This document shows, one piece after another, positions 1 through 5,199 of a DNA stretch of 5,273 nt; within the stretch, counting starts at the first letter, position 1; every line of letters starts with the position of its first letter. The notes beneath the pieces are model-generated. The model saw only the letters and a list, made by a program, of their open reading frames with translations. It did no database searches and was not told where the DNA came from. The position numbers and the translations under genes are program-made. The DNA is from Nitrospirota bacterium (lineage in GTDB: Bacteria > Nitrospirota > Nitrospiria > Nitrospirales > UBA8639): NCBI GenBank assembly GCA_029881175.1, contig JAOUNC010000231.1, positions 1-5,273 of the forward strand, read 5' to 3'.

Positions 1-30
1 TGAATCGTTGCGTGAAATGTCTGAGGGCCT

Positions 31-50
31 GAAAAGGTGCTGGGCTTTTC
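31..50 (-). terminator. weak hairpin just past the 130-aa secreted protein gene
   Basis: Inverted repeat GAAAAG (31-36) / CTTTTC (45-50) with an 8-base loop. It lies 14 bases beyond the stop codon at 64-66 on the minus strand. The stem is AT-rich and no T-run follows on the minus strand, so it may be a weak terminator or chance. Confidence 0.25.
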
Positions 51-63
51 CTGGGAGATCGAA

Positions 64-456
64 TCATTTTAGATACGCACAAATCGCATATACGTCCGCC
101 CTCCATTGTCGAATGCTGGTGCCTCCACCCTTGATCTCTGCACTCCAGCCAGACTGGCCAGACTGAGAGTTGTTGTATGGGTGACTTTTAAGAACAATGG
201 GGTCGGTCGGGGGACACAGGGGGCTTGAAGGACCTCCAGGACAACTCCCCTGCCAAGTTCTATGAACTCCTCCACCTAAAACGACCTTTCCTTTTGGACA
301 ATTAACGACTTTCCCGCTTTTGCTGGCTCCAACAACGGTGGAACCAAAGCCCCGCACCACCTCATAGCCTCTGATTTCACCACTTGCTTGTGGGATTCCA
401 CCAAGGACGGTCATGGCCAAGCTCAGACATGTACACATAACCATGAAGCGTTTCAT
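64..456 (-). CDS. small secreted protein with 'CPKGKVVLGGGV...YAICA' domain, function unknown
   Basis: 130-aa protein predicted to be exported. Residues 1-26 form a signal peptide: MKRF start, hydrophobic core around CLSLAMTVLGG, and a cleavage region near QASG/E. The mature part has the pattern V-x-CPKGKVVLGGGV (about 50-64), SHPYNN (91-96), GW (103-104), W118 and YAICA (123-127). This pattern is known from many short secreted bacterial proteins, some with collagen-like or tail-fibre-like partners; its biochemical role is not known to me. Mature cysteines at 53, 72, 81 and 126 could form disulfides in the periplasm or outside the cell. The start at 456 is preferred to an in-frame ATG at 546. 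It has AAAGGAG at the right distance and the signal peptide begins there, whereas the longer reading runs into the tail of another coding fragment. The next gene upstream on this strand is the exported collar protein, 437 bases away and separated by a terminator, so the two are probably transcribed apart. Confidence 0.8.
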   Translation of the reverse strand: MKRFMVMCTCLSLAMTVLGGIPQASGEIRGYEVVRGFGSTVVGASKSGKVVNCPKGKVVLGGGVHRTWQGSCPGGPSSPLCPPTDPIVLKSHPYNNSQSGQSGWSAEIKGGGTSIRQWRADVYAICAYLK

Positions 457-462
457 ACGCGG

Positions 463-469
463 CTCCTTT
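463..469 (-). promoter_or_regulatory. ribosome binding site deciding the start at 456
   Basis: On the minus strand AAAGGAG is followed by six bases and the ATG at 454-456. This selects the 130-aa reading over the 160-aa in-frame extension, whose ATG at 544-546 has no comparable site. Confidence 0.75.
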
Positions 470-542
470 CTGAGAGAGTAGATCGTTGCAGCCAATTTAA
501 CCCCTTTGTATAACCATAAGTCGAAATGAAAGGCGAAAAGGT

Positions 543-677
543 TCAATTGATCAGGGACACACTCAGCCGAGTGGACACTTCGACCAAATCAATAGGGGAT
601 TTTTTAGGGCGCCATCGCTCCTTCGGCAAGATCCCCTTCTTCTCCATTTCCGCTAACCGAGCCCCTGGATAGATCCA
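543..677 (-). pseudogene. C-terminal fragment of a small protein, possibly a Phd/YefM-type antitoxin
   Basis: On the minus strand the frame ending in TGA at 543-545 is open for 44 codons. It reads like a genuine protein end: RLAEMEKKGILPKERWRP followed by KKSPIDLVEVSTRLSVSLIN. The frame is closed by a TGA at 678-680, and no good start or Shine-Dalgarno site lies within it. The charged pattern 'RLAEMEKKGIL ... P' recalls the C-terminal part of Phd/YefM-family antitoxins, but this is recognition by style only. The conserved N-terminal DNA-binding half is absent and no toxin gene is adjacent. I infer a decayed gene. It could also be chance open frame. Confidence 0.35.
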
Positions 678-795
678 TCAACCACTGCTTGACGGTCTTG
701 CCTCCATAAGGAGCGGCCATCATTCATCTACAAGAGAACCATAAAAGATCTGACGAATAAAAGATATGGCCATGCTTGGAAGACTCCTAAAACAA

Positions 796-827
796 CAAAG
801 CCCAACCCCGTGGGGAGCCAGGCTTGT
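796..827 (-). terminator. Rho-independent terminator of the collar-protein gene (hairpin copy 1)
   Basis: It lies 67 bases past the stop of the exported collar protein. On the minus strand AAGCC pairs with GGCTT around an inner CCCC/GGGG stem, and TTGTTGTTTT follows, which fits an intrinsic terminator. The core aaagcccaaccccgtg (797-812, plus-strand reading) is repeated exactly at 1860-1875, so this is one copy of a repeated hairpin. Confidence 0.65.
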
Positions 828-893
828 CGTGCTAGGGTGTGCTGCCGATTGATTAGGTAGCCTGATGGTCGCCAGGCCGGAAAAACGCCTCCT

Positions 894-1493
894 TCAATTA
901 CGCGAGGGAAAGACTCCTTGAAGGCACATGATTGGGGTCAAAACTGTATAAGGAGACATCACGGCATGTGGTTGATTGCCGCCTGTTTGCCCTATGGTAG
1001 CCGGAGACAGCGGGGCCGTCTGCTTGGTAGTCGGAACGAAATATTTAGCTTTCCCGTTGTTGGAGCCCGCGATGAGATTGCCTCCCGGAAACGCTTGCGT
1101 CCCTTTTACATTGGCCCCTTGCGCCTGATGAGAATGTGCAGGGATTTCTTGCACCGTTAACCGATGTCGCTCTTGACCTCCTTTTTCTCCAATACGGCGA
1201 TTGGCGAGTCCGGGGCCTTGGCCTTTGCCTAAGAGAGAGCGGCCGCGAAGGTCGGGAAGCCCGAAGGTCGTTCTTCCATCACCCCCATATTGAGTGCCGA
1301 GAATAGAAAACAGCGCAGGATTTTGACTGACAGGAAGCAGTTGTCCCTCCAGCATGGCCCAGCCGCGCGGAGCAAAATTCCCACCAAACCACCGCACCTC
1401 ACCAATGAAGCAGTCTTGAGCCAGAGCAACAGATCCGCTTCCCAAAAAGCTCATTACTAGTAAAGAATACATCCACATTCTTAGATACCGCAT
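894..1493 (-). CDS. exported phage-tail-collar domain protein (microcystin-dependent protein-like)
   Basis: 199-aa protein. Residues 1-25 are a Sec signal peptide (MRYLRMWMYSLLVMSF... with ALA/Q cleavage near 25). Residues about 30-86 match the phage Tail Collar domain: GEVRWFGGNFAPRGW, then G-Q-LLPVSQNPALFSILGTQYGGDGRTTFGLPDLRGR. The C-terminal half has the AHSH motif (119-122) and ends in LQGVFPSRN, a typical ending of the microcystin-dependent-protein (Mdp) group. Collar proteins of phage form tail-fibre or baseplate parts; the bacterial Mdp-like versions have no firmly known role. Here the signal peptide argues for an exported cell protein rather than a prophage tail part, and no other phage genes are nearby. 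Two cysteines in the mature protein, 28 and 190, sit near the two ends and could form a disulfide. The start at 1493 is chosen over an in-frame ATG at 1568 because of a near-perfect AAAGGAGG and the signal peptide. The gene appears monocistronic and ends before a terminator at 796-827. Confidence 0.9.
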   Translation of the reverse strand: MRYLRMWMYSLLVMSFLGSGSVALAQDCFIGEVRWFGGNFAPRGWAMLEGQLLPVSQNPALFSILGTQYGGDGRTTFGLPDLRGRSLLGKGQGPGLANRRIGEKGGQERHRLTVQEIPAHSHQAQGANVKGTQAFPGGNLIAGSNNGKAKYFVPTTKQTAPLSPATIGQTGGNQPHAVMSPYTVLTPIMCLQGVFPSRN

Positions 1494-1500
1494 GTTGTTT

Positions 1501-1508
1501 CCTCCTTT
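1501..1508 (-). promoter_or_regulatory. strong ribosome binding site deciding the start at 1493
   Basis: AAAGGAGG on the minus strand lies seven bases before the ATG at 1491-1493. It is preceded by an A-rich stretch, suggesting efficient translation. It rules out the 25-residue N-terminal extension from 1568. Confidence 0.85.
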
Positions 1509-1857
1509 TTTTAGAACGTCGTAGATAGCGATTTGACTGAAAGGGCAGTGTACATTCCATGTGGCCAAAACCCAAGGCCAACAGGAGTATGCACAAATTC
1601 CTGCCTTTTCTTATTTGGTAGGTCGAAATGTTTATACCAATGGTTCAACCTAGAAAGGGCAGTTGGGCGCGAAAAAGCTGTGCAAACTATTTATGTGTAT
1701 AGGGAATTTATGCCACTCGTGGTCACCTTGGGGGTGATGAGAGATTGTTGCAATTTCCTAGGTGCATGAAGAGGTTGTGCAGACTTTTGTGACCCAACAG
1801 CTGTTTCTAGGTTCAAAGGGATATGAAGGAAATGGAGTGAATAGAGGCACCAACACA
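1509..1857. other. gene-free spacer upstream of the collar-protein gene
   Basis: About 350 bases with no convincing coding frame on either strand; the open frames here carry no ribosome site and look random. It must contain the promoter of the collar-protein gene. A weak candidate on the minus strand is TTGGGT, 17 bases, then TACACT (about 1547-1575), which matches consensus poorly. A small inverted repeat TCACC/GGTGA lies near 1723-1737. No other signal is seen. Confidence 0.4.
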
Positions 1858-1891
1858 CCAAAGCCCAACCCCGTGAGGAGTTAGGCTTTGG
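1858..1891. repeat. repeated hairpin, copy 2
   Basis: CCAAAGCC (1858-1865) pairs with GGCTTTGG (1884-1891), extended inward by AAC/GTT after one mismatch, with a 10-base loop. It shares aaagcccaaccccgtg exactly with 797-812. The following bases also match apart from three purine or pyrimidine swaps, which mostly keep the stem. No T-run follows on the minus strand, and only short T-runs follow on the plus strand. It may be a weak or two-way terminator, or a dispersed palindromic element. No gene lies directly upstream on either strand. Confidence 0.6.
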
Positions 1892-1964
1892 TAATTTGGG
1901 AAATAAAATGGTGGTGAATTATCGGTGTTTTGAATCTTTAAAAAACAAGTTGTTAGATGGAAAC

Positions 1965-1998
1965 AAAAAAGGGTTAGAGACGTGGTCCCTAACCCCTT
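1965..1998 (-). terminator. Rho-independent terminator, probably of a lost tRNA gene
   Basis: On the minus strand GGGTTAG (1971-1977) pairs with CTAACCC (1989-1995), extended by two pairs past one mismatch, with a 5-base loop. TTTTTTGTTT follows, a textbook intrinsic terminator. It begins about ten bases after the CCA of the tRNA-like remnant at 2007-2027, the usual place for a tRNA terminator. It could now end transcripts from the permease gene 340 bases upstream. Confidence 0.75.
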
Positions 1999-2006
1999 GA
2001 ATTCTT

Positions 2007-2027
2007 TGGTTGCGGAGGCTCGATTTT
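2007..2027 (-). other. 3' end of a tRNA (initiator-Met-like), probable attachment-site remnant
   Basis: The minus strand reads AAAATCGAGCCTCCGCAACCA. Taken as a tRNA 3' end it gives the end of the T-loop (AAAAT), the 3' T-stem strand CGAGC, the 3' acceptor strand CTCCGCA, the discriminator A and CCA. The ...CCGCAACCA ending is that of bacterial initiator tRNA-Met (E. coli ends CCCCCGCAACCA), where the last acceptor base A faces an unpaired C1. The sequence upstream (GCATGAC...) lacks the T-T-C of the T-loop, and I could not find D-arm, anticodon arm or 5' acceptor strand, so no complete tRNA is present. With a terminator directly downstream, this looks like a duplicated or truncated tRNA end such as integrases leave. 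No integrase is in the window. Confidence 0.5.
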
Positions 2028-2202
2028 GTCATGCTTTTACTCCTGCCATCCAGAATCCTCTGATTCCAGATGAGAGAAAGCTCTTCAATAAAACCAAGTC
2101 ATTTCTAAAAATTCCAGCGTAAAAAGCCACGTATAACCGTTCGGGAATTTTGATAGAGCCTTGGCTGGGGAGAACAAGCAAGAACGACTGCGGCGGCTAC
2201 TT

Positions 2203-2306
2203 CGTCATTCCCATCAAAACAGGGGTTTGGAGGTTTTTGACCCTACGAGGAGCTGGGTACAATGCTGCTAGAAATGGAACCCCTACCATCGCACAGGAAT
2301 TACTCG
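2203..2306. repeat. degenerate REP-like inverted repeat
   Basis: The left end CGTCATTCCC (2203-2212) and right end AGGAATTACTCG (2295-2306) are near-complementary. Inside, AGGGGTT (2221-2227) pairs exactly with AACCCCT (2278-2284). The left end also translates as VIP-I-K-TGV on the plus strand, the worn form of the 'VIPAKAGI' string that marks widespread extragenic palindromes of the TCGTCATTCCC type. The small plus-strand open frame over 2150-2332 is an artefact of this repeat. The element sits about 30 bases past the stop codon of the permease gene. Confidence 0.45.
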
Positions 2307-2335
2307 GGTTGAATCGAAGCCCTGATATTTAGCAC

Positions 2336-3967
2336 CTACTGCTGGGTATGTAATCGCGAATGCTGGACCAACGCGACCGTGAGCAATGGCGCCAACAGCC
2401 CGATGAGCGCGACCGTAATCAGCAACCAGCCAAGTTCGCTGTAATCGGCAGCGGTCTTGACCACGTCGTCGACCCGATCACGCACTTCGCGTGTAACGAT
2501 ATAAATTTCGTTTAAATACTTGGTGCCGAGACTCGCCGCCGAAAGCGCCAGATTGGTAAACGACGCCATCACCGCGAAAAAAGTGGCTTTCAAATGCGCC
2601 GGCGCGTTTTTGGCGATCCAGGCGAGCATCGGGATCATCGAGATCTGGCCCAGCGGCGATTCGATCATGGTGTCGATCAGCGCGATAAAACGCGCGTCAA
2701 CGATACCGTTAGTCCGCGCTGCGGTCCATTCGTGCAACCCGTAGTACAGCCCGATATTCGGTAACGCCAGGATCGCTGAGGCAATTGTCAGGATGACGAT
2801 GACGAAAGCGATCGAATGCGTCGCCATCATCGGCCGCAACACCACCATACCGACGAGGGTTAGCAAGGAAGCAATCAGGGACAGTACGGACAGAAATTGC
2901 TGGTCAAATCCAAGCACATCGATTTCAAACCAGGAGGCGCCGGGTCCGGGCAACGGCGTGGCGCGAAACACGAAAATAATCACCGCGGTGCCGATCAGCA
3001 TGTTGCGCATTTGCGGATCGAGCTCCAGCATCAGCCGGTACATCAGGAACAGGACAATCGACATCGATCCGATAAATATGATTTCCTGCGCCAGTGGCAC
3101 CTCGCTCATTCCCATGGTCAGCGTAAATATGGCGAACACCAGGCTACCGCCGAGGATCCACCAATTCGGTTGAGTCTCGCCGGCGGGCGCGAATAGTAAC
3201 GTGTCTATAGCCGCATGATCCTGACCCTGTTCGCGCATGCGTTGCGCGCGACGTCTTAAAATGATTCCGCCCAGGATAACACCCGATACAGACAGGACCG
3301 GGATGACCAGCGCCAGCAGATAAATGTCCGCATATATGGCAACCTTCATTGTCTCCGACATGTCTTCAACTCCGCGAAACATCGTGATGTTCAACGCGGC
3401 GACCGCGGCCAGGCCAACAATGATCGCGAATCGCCCCAGCGTTTGCATGGTCGTATGCATGCCCTTTATTTCGCTGTCCGAATAAGGGTCGCCATGTTCG
3501 TTGATAGTGGGCACGGCCTCAACCGTCATGGCGTCCGCAACCACATCCTGCACCACATACCCGGTCGGGGCCAGCAGCGTAGCGATGACGAACCAGACTT
3601 CCGCTTTCATGATTTCGCCCATGCTGTCGGTATGGGCGATGATGCCGTACATGATCAGAATGCTTAACGTAATCAGGCCGGCACCAAGGTAAACCAGCAG
3701 CGCCTTGCGGCGCCAGATCAGATCAACCAGGTGCCCCAGTGGCATTTTCAGCGTCCACGGAATCCCCGCCCAGAAGGCAAGCCCGGCAAGAAACACGGCG
3801 GATAGGTCGAGATAATCCTTGATGAAAAAGGTTCCGACGATCGCGGTTAAGCCTTGCACGCCGGCAGCCAGGTAAATCATCAGCGGCGGGAGGTAAGACC
3901 AGCGGAACTGGCGTCCAAGATCGAGGAAGGTATCGTCGAACCAGCGCCAGACAGGATTATCGGTCAT
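2336..3967 (-). CDS. MFS permease of the BT1 / folate-biopterin transporter type
   Basis: 543-aa integral membrane protein with 12 or more hydrophobic helices spread over residues 25-534. A positively charged cytoplasmic loop at about 238-250 (LRRRAQRMR) falls between the two halves. Family marks of BT1-like permeases: WTLKMPLGHLVD (71-82), in the place of 'WLxKPLxGxLSD'; VVQDVVADAMTVE (138-150), in the place of 'VVVDALVVE'; FRATP...GFDQQFLSVLS (334-363); and a C-terminal PLGQISMIPMLAWIAKNAPA (438-457) leading to a 'TFFAVMASFTNLALS' helix. BT1 proteins of Leishmania, plants and cyanobacteria carry folates or pterins, but bacterial members of this broad group are mostly untested, so the substrate is unknown. 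The start is supported by AAAGG seven bases before the ATG. I see no cysteine in the protein. Codon use is CpG-rich, with GC 55-58% in four 60-base lines counted by hand against 43% in one line of the peroxidase gene, so transfer is possible. No gene is close enough to form an operon. Confidence 0.85.
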   Translation of the reverse strand: MTDNPVWRWFDDTFLDLGRQFRWSYLPPLMIYLAAGVQGLTAIVGTFFIKDYLDLSAVFLAGLAFWAGIPWTLKMPLGHLVDLIWRRKALLVYLGAGLITLSILIMYGIIAHTDSMGEIMKAEVWFVIATLLAPTGYVVQDVVADAMTVEAVPTINEHGDPYSDSEIKGMHTTMQTLGRFAIIVGLAAVAALNITMFRGVEDMSETMKVAIYADIYLLALVIPVLSVSGVILGGIILRRRAQRMREQGQDHAAIDTLLFAPAGETQPNWWILGGSLVFAIFTLTMGMSEVPLAQEIIFIGSMSIVLFLMYRLMLELDPQMRNMLIGTAVIIFVFRATPLPGPGASWFEIDVLGFDQQFLSVLSLIASLLTLVGMVVLRPMMATHSIAFVIVILTIASAILALPNIGLYYGLHEWTAARTNGIVDARFIALIDTMIESPLGQISMIPMLAWIAKNAPAHLKATFFAVMASFTNLALSAASLGTKYLNEIYIVTREVRDRVDDVVKTAADYSELGWLLITVALIGLLAPLLTVALVQHSRLHTQQ

Positions 3968-4086
3968 GTTTTAACCTTTGAAAGTAAAACTGAGGCTTTG
4001 GCAACTTAAAATTCTGTGCCCACAAAGAGGCGCACCCGCCGAGGAATGGCATCGCCTTTAACGTGCATACTCGTATGAGCAAAAAC

Positions 4087-4218
4087 TCATGCGGCCTCAC
4101 CAGAATAGAATCTTACCAATCTATCTAGTCTTTCGCGAATATGATCGTCTTCCTTTAGCATATGCCATACAAAGCGGAGCGTACTTCCAGTACGTGAACA
4201 CGGAAACTGGCTGCGGCC
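4087..4218 (-). pseudogene. short coding remnant ending in 'RLDRLVRFYSGEAA'
   Basis: A minus-strand frame of 43 codons, open from 4218 to the TGA at 4087-4089. Its last 24 residues, from an ATG at 4161, read MLKEDDHIRERLDRLVRFY then SGEAA, with the charged, amphipathic look of a real protein C-terminus. The ATG has no Shine-Dalgarno site and the frame is closed upstream by TAA (4219-4221). I do not recognise the family. It could be the tail of a gene removed by deletion, or chance. Confidence 0.25.
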
Positions 4219-4436
4219 TTACTGGACGAACGCTTCTGAACAGCCCAGATGCCTAGACATCCAACGTGTCTGTAGGCGTATTTGCCCTTGAAAAAATAAT
4301 TATTCAACACGGCCATACGAGGTCTCCACGAAAACACTGCACCCGATTTTACACTCATTGCCCACACCTTCTATGTTTCGAGATATCATATTGGTGATTG
4401 CATAGACCTTCCTCAAAATCAGAAACTTTCCTACTC

Positions 4437-4465
4437 TTGACCGAGTACTGGCTATTCTTTACTTT
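4437..4465 (+). promoter_or_regulatory. candidate sigma-70-type promoter of the peroxidase gene
   Basis: TTGACC (4437-4442, five of six to the -35 consensus), a 17-base spacer, then TACTTT (4460-4465, only three of six to -10). It lies about 75 bases before the chosen start codon. The -35 box is good and the -10 box poor, so this is tentative. I see no clear binding site for an oxidative-stress regulator. Confidence 0.3.
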
Positions 4466-4525
4466 AAGGGTTGAAGAAATTTTACAACAAGGCAACGACA
4501 CTGTTCCCATTCATACGTTCTCAAG

Positions 4526-4533
4526 TAAGGAGA
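4526..4533 (+). promoter_or_regulatory. ribosome binding site deciding the start at 4540
   Basis: TAAGGAGA lies six bases before the ATG at 4540-4542. It selects the 219-aa lipoprotein reading over an in-frame ATG at 4471, which has no such site and would put 23 basic residues ahead of the signal peptide. Confidence 0.8.
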
Positions 4534-4539
4534 ATTCCT

Positions 4540-5199
4540 ATGCTGACCAAACCGTCTATTTGGATCGTTCTCATTTTCACTGCTACTGCTATGGTTAGTT
4601 GCACCGGGTTAGGTCGACATTCCGAACAAGAGTTTATCTATAAAGACATTCAAATTGACACCACATCGGCTAGGACGGGGCAAGGCGCAACGATTCAATT
4701 CAAAGGCAATCCTTTACCATTAAGCGGCAAGTCTATCCAGGTTGGCGATAAACTGCGATCCGTCAACCTAGCCAAATCGGATTTATCTCTTATCGATGTC
4801 ACCGACACCGGTGGATCGGTTCGGCTCATCAATGTGGTTCCTTCGCTTGACACCACTGTCTGTGAGCAACAAACACATTATCTGAGTGAGAAAAACCAGG
4901 GACTGGATCAACAAGTCAAACTCATAACCATTAGCGTGGATACCCCATTCGCGCAAGCCCGTTTTGCGAAAGAGGCGGGAATCAATAACGTGAAATTTTT
5001 ATCTGATTTTCGTGGCGGGGAATTTGGGGAAACCCACGGACTCCTTTTAGAAGATCCGCATGTCTTGGCCCGAGCCGTCCTGGTTGTGGATGGAGATAAT
5101 GTGATCCGATATCTTCAAGTTACCCCTGATTTAGGTCACATGCCCGATATGGAGAAAGCGTTTCAAGTTGCGCGTTCTTTAGTCAACGGAATGAGCTAG
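4540..5199 (+). CDS. tpx: lipoprotein thiol peroxidase (Tpx family, peroxiredoxin), one-Cys form
   Basis: 219-aa peroxiredoxin of the atypical Tpx family, which reduces hydrogen peroxide and organic hydroperoxides through a peroxidatic cysteine. Residues 1-20 are a lipoprotein signal peptide ending in the lipobox MVSC, with Cys21 as the lipid-bearing residue, so the enzyme should sit anchored in the envelope rather than the cytoplasm as E. coli Tpx does. After a linker (22-50) the Tpx domain runs from about 51 to the end: FKGNPLPLSG (54-63), the active site PSLDTTVC (101-108) with Thr105 and peroxidatic Cys108, DTPFAQARF (134-142), FLSDFRGGEFG (153-163), and ARAVLVVD with the conserved Arg178. 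E. coli Tpx has its resolving cysteine (Cys95) at the position after 'SRF'; here that residue is Ala143, and no other cysteine remains in the domain. The protein is therefore likely a 1-Cys enzyme needing an outside thiol. It is divergent from the permease gene and no partner thioredoxin-like gene is visible within the window. Confidence 0.9.
   Translation: MLTKPSIWIVLIFTATAMVSCTGLGRHSEQEFIYKDIQIDTTSARTGQGATIQFKGNPLPLSGKSIQVGDKLRSVNLAKSDLSLIDVTDTGGSVRLINVVPSLDTTVCEQQTHYLSEKNQGLDQQVKLITISVDTPFAQARFAKEAGINNVKFLSDFRGGEFGETHGLLLEDPHVLARAVLVVDGDNVIRYLQVTPDLGHMPDMEKAFQVARSLVNGMS

Larger units (their letters stand above)
3968..4539. other. spacer between divergent permease and peroxidase genes
   Basis: About 570 bases holding the regulatory regions of both neighbours. 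It contains two perfect or near-perfect hairpins: CGTATGAG/CTCATGCG (4072-4079 with 4086-4093, six-base loop, one G-T pair) and CGTACT/AGTACG (4180-4185 with 4189-4194, three-base loop). It also contains the coding scrap at 4087-4218. Neither hairpin is followed by a T-run, so they are not clear terminators. The 70-codon minus-strand frame at 4155-4367 has no ribosome site and random composition, so I do not call it a gene. Confidence 0.5.

Noticed and set aside
894..1493. Part of a prophage, because of the tail-collar domain
   Set aside because: The protein has a Sec signal peptide, and no other tail, capsid or lysis genes are in the window.
1533..1769. 78-codon plus-strand frame upstream of the collar gene
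   Set aside because: No ribosome site, random-looking composition, and it overlaps the 5' leader of the real gene on the other strand.
1647..1812. Inverted 10-base match TTTCTAGGTT around 1646-1655 and 1803-1812
   Set aside because: Short, about 150 bases apart, with no associated gene or known site. Compatible with chance.
2007..2080. A complete tRNA gene on the minus strand
   Set aside because: Only the 3' acceptor strand, 3' T-stem strand and CCA are present. The T-loop lacks TTC and no anticodon arm, D-arm or 5' acceptor strand could be found upstream.
2150..2332. 60-codon plus-strand frame containing VIPIKTGV
   Set aside because: The peptide is the usual translation product of a REP-like palindrome. 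It has no ribosome binding site and overlaps the inverted repeat.
2793..3196. 99- and 126-codon plus-strand frames inside the permease gene
   Set aside because: Antisense shadows of a long gene with clear family motifs. Their products are rich in Arg, Ser, His and Gln with no domain.
4155..4367. 70-codon minus-strand frame in the spacer
   Set aside because: No Shine-Dalgarno site and no recognisable domain. A different frame in the same place (4087-4218) looks more protein-like.
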